From assembly GCA_023389155.1 (NCBI GenBank), contig JAEWEV010000035.1, forward strand, positions 62,001-126,000: a stretch of 64,000 nt of DNA, written 5' to 3'. Below the pieces are notes generated by a model. It was not told where the DNA came from and did no database searches. It saw only the letters and a list, made by a program, of their open reading frames with translations. The number at the start of each line of letters is the position of its first letter. Within the stretch, counting starts at the first letter, position 1. Made by a program: the position numbers and the translations under genes. Shown here piece by piece: positions 8,215 to 17,172 of this stretch. Source of the stretch: Pseudomonadota bacterium (GTDB lineage Bacteria > Pseudomonadota > Gammaproteobacteria > Burkholderiales > Burkholderiaceae_B).

Positions 8215-9225
8215 TTATTCGAAGGCTGCGGCGGCGCGTTGCAGACGGTCACTGACAGCATCCCAGGCGGCATCCCCCGGCAGGCGCTGAATCAGCAAAT
8301 GGTCAAAGTCCTGCTGATCTGCTTCTCGCAGCAGGGCATACAGGTCGTGGGCGTAACGAACAGGATCCTCCGCCACCTGATGCCACTGCACCTGTTGCGG
8401 CAGTCCCGAAGGAGCTGGACAAAAGGCATACACTGCCCAACGTTCATTTGCGGGACGCTCAGGCAGCAGGCGTTGCACCTGCTCTCCGTCAAACAGACTG
8501 AGTCGTGTGTTGGGCGCATAATGCGCCTTTAGTGTGCCCGACGCCCGAGGTACTGCGGCATCTGGCCTTGCCGGAGCGTAGCCCAGTACTTGTTCCAGTT
8601 GTGCAGCGGAAATATGGCCAGGGCGCAGCAGAACCACCGGTACACCCTGAGCGATCCGGGACACATCCACAATCGTGGACTCAATCCCGATTTCCGTATC
8701 ACCCCCATCCAGTACTGGCATACCGCTGGCGCATTCCTGGGGAAATTCCTCCACCACATGCTGTGCCCGCGTGGGGGATACATGCCCGAAACGGTTCGCC
8801 GAAGGCGCCGCAATACCAGCCTGCCGCGAAGGTCGCAGCGCAGCAAAGGCGCGAATAAGCGCCATGGCGACGGGATGAGACGGGCAACGCAGGCCAATAC
8901 TGTCCTGCCCGCCGGTAACCGCATCGGTAATGGCGGGATTCTTCGGCAGTATGAGGGTAAGCGGGCCTGGCCAGAAGGCGCGAATCAGTTTTTCTGCCTC
9001 CTGCGGGATGTCGCGAGCCCAATACGCCAGGTCAGCTTCGGGCGCTACATGAACAATAAGCGGATGATTGGCCGGTCGCTGCTTGGCATGATAGATTTTT
9101 GCTACCGCCCGCGCACTTTCCGCATCAGCACCCAGGCCATAAACCGTTTCGGTAGGCAACGCGACAAGGCCCCCCTCATCCAGAACACGAGCGGCATGCG
9201 CGATTGCGGAGGTCATATCAGTCAT
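8215..9225 (-). CDS. sua5: L-threonylcarbamoyladenylate synthase, Sua5 type
   Basis: Makes threonylcarbamoyl-AMP from threonine, bicarbonate and ATP, the first step of t6A37 modification of ANN-decoding tRNAs. The YrdC domain occupies about the first 200 residues (PTETVYGLG, KQRPANHPLIVHV, then SIGLRCPSHP and APSANRFGHVSPT). The remaining part is the C-terminal Sua5 domain joined by a linker, giving 336 residues, typical for Sua5 rather than the short TsaC form. The ATG at 9225 is used; a TTG at 9309 lies nearer purK but adds no conserved sequence. It follows purK by 93 bp and ends the pur gene row. Confidence 0.93.
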   Translation of the reverse strand: MTDMTSAIAHAARVLDEGGLVALPTETVYGLGADAESARAVAKIYHAKQRPANHPLIVHVAPEADLAYWARDIPQEAEKLIRAFWPGPLTLILPKNPAITDAVTGGQDSIGLRCPSHPVAMALIRAFAALRPSRQAGIAAPSANRFGHVSPTRAQHVVEEFPQECASGMPVLDGGDTEIGIESTIVDVSRIAQGVPVVLLRPGHISAAQLEQVLGYAPARPDAAVPRASGTLKAHYAPNTRLSLFDGEQVQRLLPERPANERWAVYAFCPAPSGLPQQVQWHQVAEDPVRYAHDLYALLREADQQDFDHLLIQRLPGDAAWDAVSDRLQRAAAAFE

Positions 9226-9318
9226 CAAAGCAGTCTGCCAGACATAGTGATAAAAGGAGGGATCTGCATTCGCAATTGCGACCTGTCGCAACACAATGGT
9301 AATCAGCAAGAATCATGG

Positions 9319-10506
9319 TCAGGCAAGAATGGTACGGATACCCAGCTTGCGGATCACGTCCCGCGCCCGCTCTTTGGCCTGTTCAATAGCAGGCGCCACG
9401 ACATTAATATGTCCGACCTTGCGGCCGGGACGCGGTTCGTCTTTACCGTACAGATGCAGGGACACGCCCGGGATGGCAAGGATCTCGTCCCATTGCGGTT
9501 CGCGTGCATGTGATGTATTGCCGTTAAACCAGCAATCACCCAGAATATTGAGCATGACCACTGGCGTGAGAAGCTCGGTTGACCCCAGGGGCATGCCTGT
9601 CATGACGCGTACCTGCTGTTCGAATTGACTGGTAACGCAGGCATCCATCGTGTAGTGACCACTGTTATGCGGCCGCGGCGCGATTTCATTTGCAATCAGT
9701 CGACCATCTGTGAGCACAAAGAATTCGACGCAAAGAACGCCCTGATAATTCAGGCCATCTGCAATACGCAGCGCCGCCTCCCTGGCCTGCTTTGCCAGCG
9801 CGTCATTGACCAATCCTGGTGCGACCACGGTGCTGGCAAGAATGCCGTTCTCATGGGTATTGATACCGATAGGGAAAATGGCGGTTTGACCCGTCATGGC
9901 GCGCGCCATGACAACTGAAATTTCATGATCAAGCGGCAACATGGCTTCCAGAACACAGGGGGGTTCGCCGAACGTGCGAAATGCCTCGATGGCGTCGGCA
10001 CGGGATGAAACGCGTTGCTGTCCCTTGCCGTCATAACCCAGGCGAGCCACTTTCAGGATGCCCGGAAACAGGGAGTCGGGCGCCTGTTCGAGATCGTCAT
10101 TGCTGCGAACCTCGCAATACGGCGCAACCGGGATGTCCTGGGCATTGATGAACGCCTTTTCGGCAATCCTGTCCTGCACAACCGCCACGGCCGCAGCACC
10201 CGGGGTGACGCGGCAGGTGGCAGCAAGCTGCTTCAGGCTGCTGGCCGGCACATTTTCAAATTCCGTCGTCACTGCGGGCGTAATGGTCGCCAATTCCTTC
10301 AGGGCCACAATATCGTCGTAAGCAGCAGATATATGCCGCTCAGCAACCATCCCTGCAGGACTGTTACCCGAAGGATCCAAAACCACGACCTTATACCCGA
10401 GCTTCTGGGCTTCATGACAGAACATGCGGCCCAATTGGCCGCCGCCCAGCATACCCAGCCATTCGCCAGGATAAATGCGATCAGAAAGTGCGATTGGTGT
10501 TTGCAT
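9319..10506 (-). CDS. purK: 5-(carboxyamino)imidazole ribonucleotide synthase
   Basis: Carboxylates aminoimidazole ribonucleotide with ATP and bicarbonate to N5-CAIR in purine biosynthesis. About 395 residues with an ATP-grasp fold: GMLGGGQLGRMFCHEAQKLG near the start, the ATP-grasp core in the middle (SVVMARAMTGQ) and EIAPRPHNSGHYTMDAC toward the C-terminus, a PurK hallmark. The start is either the ATG at 10506 or a GTG at 10515; both are close behind purE (16 or 7 bp), so the genes are coupled. Its product is the substrate of PurE, encoded immediately upstream. Confidence 0.95.
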   Translation of the reverse strand: MQTPIALSDRIYPGEWLGMLGGGQLGRMFCHEAQKLGYKVVVLDPSGNSPAGMVAERHISAAYDDIVALKELATITPAVTTEFENVPASSLKQLAATCRVTPGAAAVAVVQDRIAEKAFINAQDIPVAPYCEVRSNDDLEQAPDSLFPGILKVARLGYDGKGQQRVSSRADAIEAFRTFGEPPCVLEAMLPLDHEISVVMARAMTGQTAIFPIGINTHENGILASTVVAPGLVNDALAKQAREAALRIADGLNYQGVLCVEFFVLTDGRLIANEIAPRPHNSGHYTMDACVTSQFEQQVRVMTGMPLGSTELLTPVVMLNILGDCWFNGNTSHAREPQWDEILAIPGVSLHLYGKDEPRPGRKVGHINVVAPAIEQAKERARDVIRKLGIRTILA

Positions 10507-10522
10507 TGATGTCACGTCTTTT

Positions 10523-11086
10523 TCAGTTGCGGGGTGCGGGCGGCAGGGTCATGGCCCTGGCGCTCTCGGTCTGTTTTTCACGGAAACTGCGCAATTTCGC
10601 GCGCAGGACAGCGTCATTCATGGCCAGCATGGCAATCACGTGCAGGGCGGCATTGGCGGCACCCGCTTCGCCAATAGCAAAGGTGGCAACCGGAATGCCT
10701 TTGGGCATCTGCACAATGGACAGCAGAGAATCCTCGCCCCGCAGATAGCGGGACGGAACGGGGACACCAAATACCGGTACCTCGGTGAGCGCCGCCATCA
10801 TGCCAGGCAGATGCGCAGCGCCACCGGCACCAGCGATAATGGCGCGTAGACCGCGATCATACGCGGCGGCCCCGTACTCAGCCATATCCTGTGGCATACG
10901 ATGTGCCGAAATGACCTGCGCCTGATAGGGAACGCCGAATTGTTCAAGCATCTGCGTTGCGTTTTTCATGACTTCCCAATCACTTGAGGAGCCCATGATG
11001 ACACCCACAACCGCTTGCTGCTCATGTCCGCTAGACGGCGCCAGACCCTCTTGTGGGGCACTGCTCTGTTTGCCTGTTTCGCTCAT
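10523..11086 (-). CDS. purE: N5-CAIR mutase
   Basis: Converts N5-CAIR to CAIR in purine biosynthesis. It has 187 residues, with an N-terminal extension of about 25 residues beyond the usual core, beginning [14 protein letters not shown]. The class I PurE signature [16 protein letters not shown] is at about 28-43 and SAHRMPQ follows at about 60-66. Downstream [16 protein letters not shown] and GVPVPS fit the active-site loops. It lies 10 bp after purC and just before purK, in the same operon. Confidence 0.95.
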   Translation of the reverse strand: MSETGKQSSAPQEGLAPSSGHEQQAVVGVIMGSSSDWEVMKNATQMLEQFGVPYQAQVISAHRMPQDMAEYGAAAYDRGLRAIIAGAGGAAHLPGMMAALTEVPVFGVPVPSRYLRGEDSLLSIVQMPKGIPVATFAIGEAGAANAALHVIAMLAMNDAVLRAKLRSFREKQTESARAMTLPPAPRN

Positions 11087-11096
11087 AACGCCCCGC

Positions 11097-11978
11097 TCAT
11101 CCGATCAGGCGGGTTGCCGCCTCACGATATTTGTCAGCAGTTTTCTGCAGCACATCCTGAGGCAGTCGGGGCGCAGGCGCCGTCTTGTCCCAGTCCTGGG
11201 TTTCCAGCCAGTCACGCACGAACTGTTTGTCAAAGGAGGCAGGACTGGTCCCGGTGCGGTAGGCGTCTGCAGGCCAGAAGCGGGAAGAGTCTGGCGTGAG
11301 TACTTCGTCCATCAGATGCAATTGCCCTTTCTGATCCAGCCCGAATTCAAATTTGGTATCGGCAATCAGAATGCCTTTTTCGGCCGCATAATCGGCGGCC
11401 TCCGTGTACAGCTTCAGCGTGATGTCGCGGATCTGCTCAGCCACTTCCTGCCCGACCTCGGCCACCACGTGGTCGAAGGACACGTTTTCGTCATGCGATC
11501 CCATTTCTGCCTTGGCAGCCGGTGTGAAAATGGGCTCGGACAGTTTCTGCGCCTGAACCAGGCCGGCTGGCAGTTTTACGCCGCAAATCGCGCCCGTTTT
11601 CTGATAATCGTTCCATCCTGAACCGATCAGATAGCCACGTGCGACCGCCTCAACCAGCACAGGTTTGAGTCGCTTGACCACCATGGCCCTTCCCCGTACC
11701 TGATCGGCTTCGGAAGGTTTGACCACCGTTTCGGGTGCAATGCCGGTAACATGAGTAGGAACAAGATGACCGAGCTTCTTCAGCCAGAATTCGGTCAGTT
11801 CCGTCAGAACCTGCCCCTTGCCGGGAATGGGATCATCCAGAATCACATCGAATGCGGAAATACGGTCTGTAGCGACAATCAGCAGTTTGTCGTCGCCAAC
11901 GGCGTACATGTCACGGACTTTGCCACGCGCCAGCAGCGGCAGAGACGGAATATCGGATTGAAGAAGCGCAGATGTCAC
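11097..11978 (-). CDS. purC: phosphoribosylaminoimidazole-succinocarboxamide (SAICAR) synthase
   Basis: Joins CAIR and aspartate with ATP to form SAICAR. It has 293 residues, the usual length of the long eubacterial/yeast-like form. Conserved elements are [12 protein letters not shown] near 18-29, DRISAFDV near 38-45, the [14 protein letters not shown] segment and [11 protein letters not shown]. It is the first gene of purC-purE-purK-sua5 and is separated from fba by a strong terminator, so it should have its own promoter in the 120 bp upstream. Confidence 0.96.
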   Translation of the reverse strand: MTSALLQSDIPSLPLLARGKVRDMYAVGDDKLLIVATDRISAFDVILDDPIPGKGQVLTELTEFWLKKLGHLVPTHVTGIAPETVVKPSEADQVRGRAMVVKRLKPVLVEAVARGYLIGSGWNDYQKTGAICGVKLPAGLVQAQKLSEPIFTPAAKAEMGSHDENVSFDHVVAEVGQEVAEQIRDITLKLYTEAADYAAEKGILIADTKFEFGLDQKGQLHLMDEVLTPDSSRFWPADAYRTGTSPASFDKQFVRDWLETQDWDKTAPAPRLPQDVLQKTADKYREAATRLIG

Positions 11979-12104
11979 TGGGAATCCTTTGCAGGGAAAG
12001 TATTACAACTGACGCGCAGGCATTGCGCAATGCCGACGGTACAGTGCAACGGGACAGAAATGGAAATAATCTGCCATTTTACCGCCTTATAGGCCGCATG
12101 CACG

Positions 12105-12142
12105 TAAAAAACCCCGCTACGACGCATCGTCGCAGCGGGGTT
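12105..12142 (-). terminator. Rho-independent terminator after fba
   Basis: AACCCCGCT (12110-12118) pairs with AGCGGGGTT (12134-12142), and CGACG pairs with CGTCG further in around a CAT loop. On the minus strand the stem is followed by a run of T. It lies about 50 bp after the fba stop and separates fba from purC. Confidence 0.9.
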
Positions 12143-12193
12143 CACAGACAGGCCACCCCGAGAGGCGGCACTTGTAGCCTTACACGTATCGCC

Positions 12194-13258
12194 TTATTTG
12201 ACTTGCTGGGCCAGCTTGCCTGCTGCATAAGCCGCAGCCATCTCGGTCAGCGCGATAGGCTTGATCTTGCTGGCATTGCCTGCTGTACCAAACTCCTGGT
12301 AGCGTGCCACACAGATTTTCTTGGCAGCTTCGCGGGCAGGTTTGTTGTATTCGCGCGGATCGAATTTGCCTGGATTCTCAGCCAGGAATCGACGAATGGC
12401 ACCGGTCATGGCCAGACGGATATCGGTATCGATGTTCACTTTGCGAACGCCGAATTTGATGGCTTCCTGAATTTCCTCAACAGGAACACCATAGGTTTCT
12501 TTCATGTCACCGCCGAATTCGCGGATTTCAGCCAGCAGCTCCTGGGGAACGCTGGAACTGCCGTGCATGACCAAATGAGTATTGGGCAGACGGGCGTGAA
12601 TTTCCTTGATGCGACTAATGGAAAGGATATCGCCGGTAGGCTTGCGGGTGAACTTGTAGGCGCCGTGGCTGGTACCGATGGCAATCGCCAGCGCATCAAG
12701 CTGCGTACGGCGCACGAAATCGGCGGCCTGCTCCGGATCGGTGAGCAACTGCTCCATGGTCATGGTCCCTTCCGCACCGTGACCATCTTCCTTGTCGCCT
12801 TTCATGGTTTCAAGAGAGCCCAGACAACCCAGTTCCCCTTCTACCGTAACACCAACTTTATGGGCGAGGTCTACGACCTGCTTGGTGACATCAACGTTGT
12901 ATTCATATTCTGCAATGGTTTTGCCATCAGCCTTGAGAGATCCATCCATCATCACACTTGAGAAACCCAGATTGATGGCGCCCTGGCAGACTTCAGGCGA
13001 CTGACCGTGATCCTGGTGCATAACAACCGGAATTTCCGGGTAGCTTTCCACTGCAGCCTGAATCAGGTATTTGAGAAAGCCTTCGCCCGCGTATTTACGC
13101 GCACCTGCAGATGCCTGCATGATGACGGGACTGTTGGTTTCCTTGGCCGCTTCCATGATGGCCTGAACCTGCTCCAGGTTATTCACGTTGAAGGCGGGAA
13201 TGCCATAGCCGTTTTCTGCGGCATGATCCAGTAATTGGCGCATAGAAACGAGTGCCAT
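12194..13258 (-). CDS. fba: fructose-bisphosphate aldolase, class II
   Basis: Zinc-dependent aldol cleavage and synthesis of fructose-1,6-bisphosphate in glycolysis and gluconeogenesis. It has 354 residues (CbbA/Calvin subtype length). PAFNVNN is near residues 21-27, the zinc-site segment HQDHGQS at 81-87, the glycine-rich GTSHGAYKF downstream and [10 protein letters not shown] with another zinc ligand. The ATG at 13258 has AGGAG about 8 bp upstream; the longer frame to 13333 lacks support. It stands alone between the mog gene and its terminator. In many Burkholderiales it follows pyk, which is absent here. Confidence 0.96.
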   Translation of the reverse strand: MALVSMRQLLDHAAENGYGIPAFNVNNLEQVQAIMEAAKETNSPVIMQASAGARKYAGEGFLKYLIQAAVESYPEIPVVMHQDHGQSPEVCQGAINLGFSSVMMDGSLKADGKTIAEYEYNVDVTKQVVDLAHKVGVTVEGELGCLGSLETMKGDKEDGHGAEGTMTMEQLLTDPEQAADFVRRTQLDALAIAIGTSHGAYKFTRKPTGDILSISRIKEIHARLPNTHLVMHGSSSVPQELLAEIREFGGDMKETYGVPVEEIQEAIKFGVRKVNIDTDIRLAMTGAIRRFLAENPGKFDPREYNKPAREAAKKICVARYQEFGTAGNASKIKPIALTEMAAAYAAGKLAQQVK

Positions 13259-13372
13259 GTAACGATCTCCTGAAATTGAAAATTTTCTGAATAGCCCTAT
13301 TTTAAGTGGGAAACCACATATAAGGCGCAGCAAGCCAGCTTTTTACCAAATTTACCAATTGTGACAACGTGG

Positions 13373-14005
13373 TTAGCCGGCTTTGGGCTCCCGGCGGGCC
13401 GATTTCGGCCGAAATGCCCTGACAGTGTCATCGCGGGTTTCAACATAGGGGCCACCGATAAGATCAATGCAATACGGCACCGCCGCGAAAATACCGGGTA
13501 CCTTTACTGCGCCCTGCTCGTCGCGCAGGCCTTCCAGCGTTTCCTGTATGGCTTTGGGCTGTCCGGGAAGATTGATGATCAGCGCCGCGTGATCCCGGGT
13601 CTCGCGGATGACGGCGATCTGCCGGGACAAAATGGCAGTGGGCACAAAGGCCAGACTGATCTGGCGCATTTGCTCTCCGAAACCGGGCATCTCCCGGGAA
13701 GCCACCGCCAGGGTAGCCTCAGGTGTCACATCACGCCGCGCGGGGCCCGTGCCACCTGTTGTCAATACCAGATCGCAACCAGCCTGATCCACAAGCTCGA
13801 TCAATGTGTCGGAGATAGTCTGTTGTTCATCGGCAATCAACCGGCTGCAGGTGCGAAATGGCGATTGCAATGCCCGTGCCAGCCAGGTTTCGAGGGACGG
13901 GATGCCTTTGTCTTCGTAAGCCCCTGAACTGGCCCTGTCCGATACGGATACCAGGCCAACAATGAGTTCGTCGGGATGAGATCGTTTTATTGCAGTTGTA
14001 TTCAT
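13373..14005 (-). CDS. mog: molybdopterin adenylyltransferase-like protein (MogA/MoaB family)
   Basis: Adenylates molybdopterin before molybdenum insertion in cofactor synthesis. The 210 residues carry the family signature TTGGTGPARRDVTPEAT at 82-98 and an SVSDRASSGAYEDKG segment near 20-34. The C-terminus GGPYVETRDDTVRAFRPK is typical of MogA. The ATG at 14005 overlaps the stop of the hydrolase gene (ATGA), so translation is coupled. A longer frame to 14275 lies inside that gene and is rejected. MoaB-like members of the family can be inactive, so the symbol is a best guess. Confidence 0.88.
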   Translation of the reverse strand: MNTTAIKRSHPDELIVGLVSVSDRASSGAYEDKGIPSLETWLARALQSPFRTCSRLIADEQQTISDTLIELVDQAGCDLVLTTGGTGPARRDVTPEATLAVASREMPGFGEQMRQISLAFVPTAILSRQIAVIRETRDHAALIINLPGQPKAIQETLEGLRDEQGAVKVPGIFAAVPYCIDLIGGPYVETRDDTVRAFRPKSARREPKAG

Positions 14006-14844
14006 TTCGAACCTGACACCTGATAACGGCGATTTTGCAGGCATGGCAGCAGCTCGCGCACTTCTGCAATGCGTGTTGATGACAGTGTATGCACTGCCAG
14101 TCCCGGATTGTCCGTGGCGGTGGCCAATATCATTCCCAGCGGGTCCACGACCATGCTCAGACCGCAATTGCGCGGTGCAGTCTGGCCAGAGGCCAGTACA
14201 TAGCTGGTATTTTCTATCGCCCGGGCACGCAGCAAAATCTCCCAGTGATTCTCCTTCAGTGGTCCGGCTAGCCACGCCGCGCTGACCGATAGTACATCGG
14301 CACCCTGATCAATCAGCGCCCGCGCCAGTTCCGGAAAACGAAGGTCGTAGCAGTTAATCAATCCAATGCGAAATCCCTTGATATCAAATAGTCCCAGTTC
14401 ACTGTTCGTATCACCGAAACCGCCTGGCCGGACTTTGTCTGATTCCTTGAATTTGAAGGCATCGTAAACATGCATCTTGGTGTAGCGAACAACCTCGTTT
14501 CCTGAGTTGTCGAGCACCAGAAGCTGGTTAGTCACACGTTCGTCGCCCGGTACATCTGCCAGGCTGAGCACGCCAACCACAATATGCATATTATTCTCGC
14601 GCGCCAGCTCCTGCATGAAATGGATGAAGGCCGATGAATTATTGCCGGCGGTGTCACGCAACTCGGGTAAGGGCGATCCGAAAGAACACATGGAAGCCTC
14701 GGGCAGGACCAGCAGTTCTACCTGCTGCGCTGCCGCCTGTGCAACCAGCTTGCGGATATTTGCCTTATTGGGTTCAATCTCGTTGACAGCGGCAAACTGC
14801 CCCACCCCAACTTTCAGTTGTGATTTATCTGTTGTACTTTCCAT
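14002..14844 (-). CDS. carbon-nitrogen hydrolase (nitrilase superfamily)
   Basis: A 280-residue amidase of the nitrilase superfamily, with the catalytic Glu-Lys-Cys triad visible as Glu49 (LPEAS), Lys123 (YTKMHVYD) and Cys165 (INCYDLRFPELAR). Relatives include omega-amidases and deaminated-glutathione amidase (NIT1/YafV-like); the sequence does not settle which. It overlaps the mog gene by 4 bp and lies about 100 bp after pbpC on the same strand. Confidence 0.88.
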   Translation of the reverse strand: MESTTDKSQLKVGVGQFAAVNEIEPNKANIRKLVAQAAAQQVELLVLPEASMCSFGSPLPELRDTAGNNSSAFIHFMQELARENNMHIVVGVLSLADVPGDERVTNQLLVLDNSGNEVVRYTKMHVYDAFKFKESDKVRPGGFGDTNSELGLFDIKGFRIGLINCYDLRFPELARALIDQGADVLSVSAAWLAGPLKENHWEILLRARAIENTSYVLASGQTAPRNCGLSMVVDPLGMILATATDNPGLAVHTLSSTRIAEVRELLPCLQNRRYQVSGSK

Positions 14845-14946
14845 GAGAAGCGCCTGATTGGAAGATTAGTTCAATTATGCAATAGATTCGCGGGCCTGTG
14901 TCTGATCCACGCGACGCAGCAGCATCGCAACAGGATCTGTAATAAA

Positions 14947-17172
14947 TCAGGGTTGCTGTCCCAGCCGTGGCCGAAGCTGCGCGCCGCGTACGCTGACACG
15001 CACTCGATCCTGTGTCTGTCCGGTGCTGTCCCGCGCCTCGATCAGATGACTACCCGGAGCCGGGTACCACGCAAAGGGATTGGCGTCTCCCAGAAACCGG
15101 CCATCCACATACCAGCGCACGTTCGTGTGAATACCCCCGGCCGGGGTACCCGCCACCAGCTGCAGGCGCTGATTCACCTGCGGAATATCCGGATCCAGCG
15201 CAATAATGGTACCGTCTGTCGGTGTTCGAATTGCCATTCTTGCCGTTGAAGCCGCCGGCGCAGAAGTGGCCAGCGCGATGCGCGACATCTCTGTTCCCGC
15301 AAGGAAATATTCAGTCCGTGATGCTTCCAGATTTTTTTCAAATGTAATTGCGAGCGGCTTCAATTGTGCCGGCATTGGCGGTTGCTGACTGCCCTGCTCA
15401 CGGTGCAGGTAACTCATGATGTCGTGCCATACCGGCCCTGCCCCCGTGACGCCACTGACCTCACGCATGCTGGCGCCGGTGCTGTTGCCGACCCAGACAC
15501 CTACCGTATAGCGTTCGGACCAGCCCACGGTCCAGTTGTCGCGCATGTCCTTGCTGGTACCGGTCTTCACTGCCGTCCAGAACGGCGTAGACAGCGCACT
15601 GTCCAGCCCGAAGGTACGGGCCCGCGCCTGTCGATCCGACAGAATGTCTCCGACCAGCCAGGCCGAGGCTTCCTTCATGATTCTCGTGCCGGCGGGCGAG
15701 GTACCAGAGCCCCAATCCACTTCGCTATACATGCCGCGATTGGCCAGCGCCCGATAGGCGTTGGTCAGTGACAGCAACGTGACATCTGCACTTCCCAGTG
15801 CCAGACTGTAACCGTAGTAGTCCCCCGATTCCGACAGGGGCAATCCCAGTTTGCGCAGGCGCTGATGAAAAGCGTCAGGCGTGACCATCACCAGTAGCCT
15901 GACCGCGGGAATATTCAACGAAGACGCCAGCGCCGTGCGGGCGCTGACCCAGCCACCAAACTGTTTGTCGTAATTTTGCGGAACGTAGAGTCCATTGCCG
16001 GTAGCCAGGTTTACTGCGCTGTCATCCAGCAAGGAGGCCGCCGTGATCCGGCGCTGTTCCAGCGCCTGCGCGTACAGAAACGGCTTGAGTGTGGACCCTG
16101 CCTGCCGTAATGCATTGGCGTTGTCCACATACCGTGCCGTCGCCAGTGTTCCGGATGAACCCACATAGGCAAGGACTCTGCCGCTACGGTTATCCAGCAC
16201 GACTGCCGCAGCGTCATTCGCATGGCTGTGCCTGATTTGGTGAACCACACGATTGATGATTGTCTGTACCGTACGCTGCAGGTGGCCATCAATGCTGGTA
16301 CGAAGCTGATCACTGTCGGGCGTGCCCTGCGACAGCCGGCGTCGGGCATAGTGTGAGGCAACAAACGGATCATCCTGCAATGCCGTCGTAGCATGAGTCA
16401 GCTGATAGGCGACAAAGCCTTGAAGATGATCGCAATATTGCGGCAGCGACTGCTCTGTGAGCAGGCGGCAGGCGCGCCGGGAAACGAGCTCGGCAGAGGC
16501 ATTCGGTGCACGCAGCATGGAAGCCAGGATGGCAGATTCACGGCTGTCCAGCCCCGACGGATATTTACCGAAAAGACTGCGGGCAGCCGCCGTAATACCA
16601 GACAACTCACCCCGCCACGGCACCAGATTCAAATAGGTCTCCAGAATTTGTGACTTATTCCAGCGCTGTTCCATTGCCAGCGCCTGCGCCATTTGCCGCA
16701 ATTTCTGCAGTGGCGAACGCCGCGGGTGTCTCGCCTCATCCTGCTGCAACATTCCTGCCAGTTGCATGGTCAGCGTGGAACTACCCCGGATACTGTGATG
16801 GGTCAGACGATCACGCAATGCGCCACCAATCGCAAGTACGTCTACGCCGGCATGACGGTAGAAACGACGATCCTCTGACAGCAGCACGGCGCGAACCAGG
16901 GCAAGAGAAATTTGCGACAAAGAAGTCCAGTTATCACGTCTGTCATTAAAATCCCTCCGCACCCTTTCCAGTACGGCGCCGTCCCGATCAAGCAGCGTAA
17001 TATAGGACGTACGATAGTCCTTGCGCACCTGCTCATAATCAGGAACGGGCAGGCGGGATATCCAGAGCGCAAGCGCTGCCACGCCCACCAGGACGAGCAG
17101 CAGACACCCGCTAGCCCATGCTGCGTAGCGGCCTCGTCTGCGTGGCGCCTTTGTACCGCTATGGCTGATCAT
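14947..17172 (-). CDS. pbpC: penicillin-binding protein 1C (peptidoglycan glycosyltransferase/transpeptidase)
   Basis: A bifunctional class A penicillin-binding protein of 741 residues. A membrane anchor spans about 15-40. The GT51 domain has catalytic Glu100 in EDRRFYRHAGVD and RGSSTLTMQLA at 129-139. The transpeptidase domain has Ser360-x-x-Lys363, the SLN triad at 418-420 and KTGTS at 536-540. The C-terminal ~90 residues match the PbpC-specific beta domain. Its ATG overlaps the stop of the alpha-2-macroglobulin gene (ATGA). The pbpC/yfhM pairing is well known in Proteobacteria and suggests repair of damaged wall. Confidence 0.95.
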   Translation of the reverse strand: MISHSGTKAPRRRGRYAAWASGCLLLVLVGVAALALWISRLPVPDYEQVRKDYRTSYITLLDRDGAVLERVRRDFNDRRDNWTSLSQISLALVRAVLLSEDRRFYRHAGVDVLAIGGALRDRLTHHSIRGSSTLTMQLAGMLQQDEARHPRRSPLQKLRQMAQALAMEQRWNKSQILETYLNLVPWRGELSGITAAARSLFGKYPSGLDSRESAILASMLRAPNASAELVSRRACRLLTEQSLPQYCDHLQGFVAYQLTHATTALQDDPFVASHYARRRLSQGTPDSDQLRTSIDGHLQRTVQTIINRVVHQIRHSHANDAAAVVLDNRSGRVLAYVGSSGTLATARYVDNANALRQAGSTLKPFLYAQALEQRRITAASLLDDSAVNLATGNGLYVPQNYDKQFGGWVSARTALASSLNIPAVRLLVMVTPDAFHQRLRKLGLPLSESGDYYGYSLALGSADVTLLSLTNAYRALANRGMYSEVDWGSGTSPAGTRIMKEASAWLVGDILSDRQARARTFGLDSALSTPFWTAVKTGTSKDMRDNWTVGWSERYTVGVWVGNSTGASMREVSGVTGAGPVWHDIMSYLHREQGSQQPPMPAQLKPLAITFEKNLEASRTEYFLAGTEMSRIALATSAPAASTARMAIRTPTDGTIIALDPDIPQVNQRLQLVAGTPAGGIHTNVRWYVDGRFLGDANPFAWYPAPGSHLIEARDSTGQTQDRVRVSVRGAQLRPRLGQQP

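Noticed and set aside
11972..12961. 329-residue plus-strand frame opposite fba
   Set aside because: Shadow of fba; it also runs through the fba terminator.
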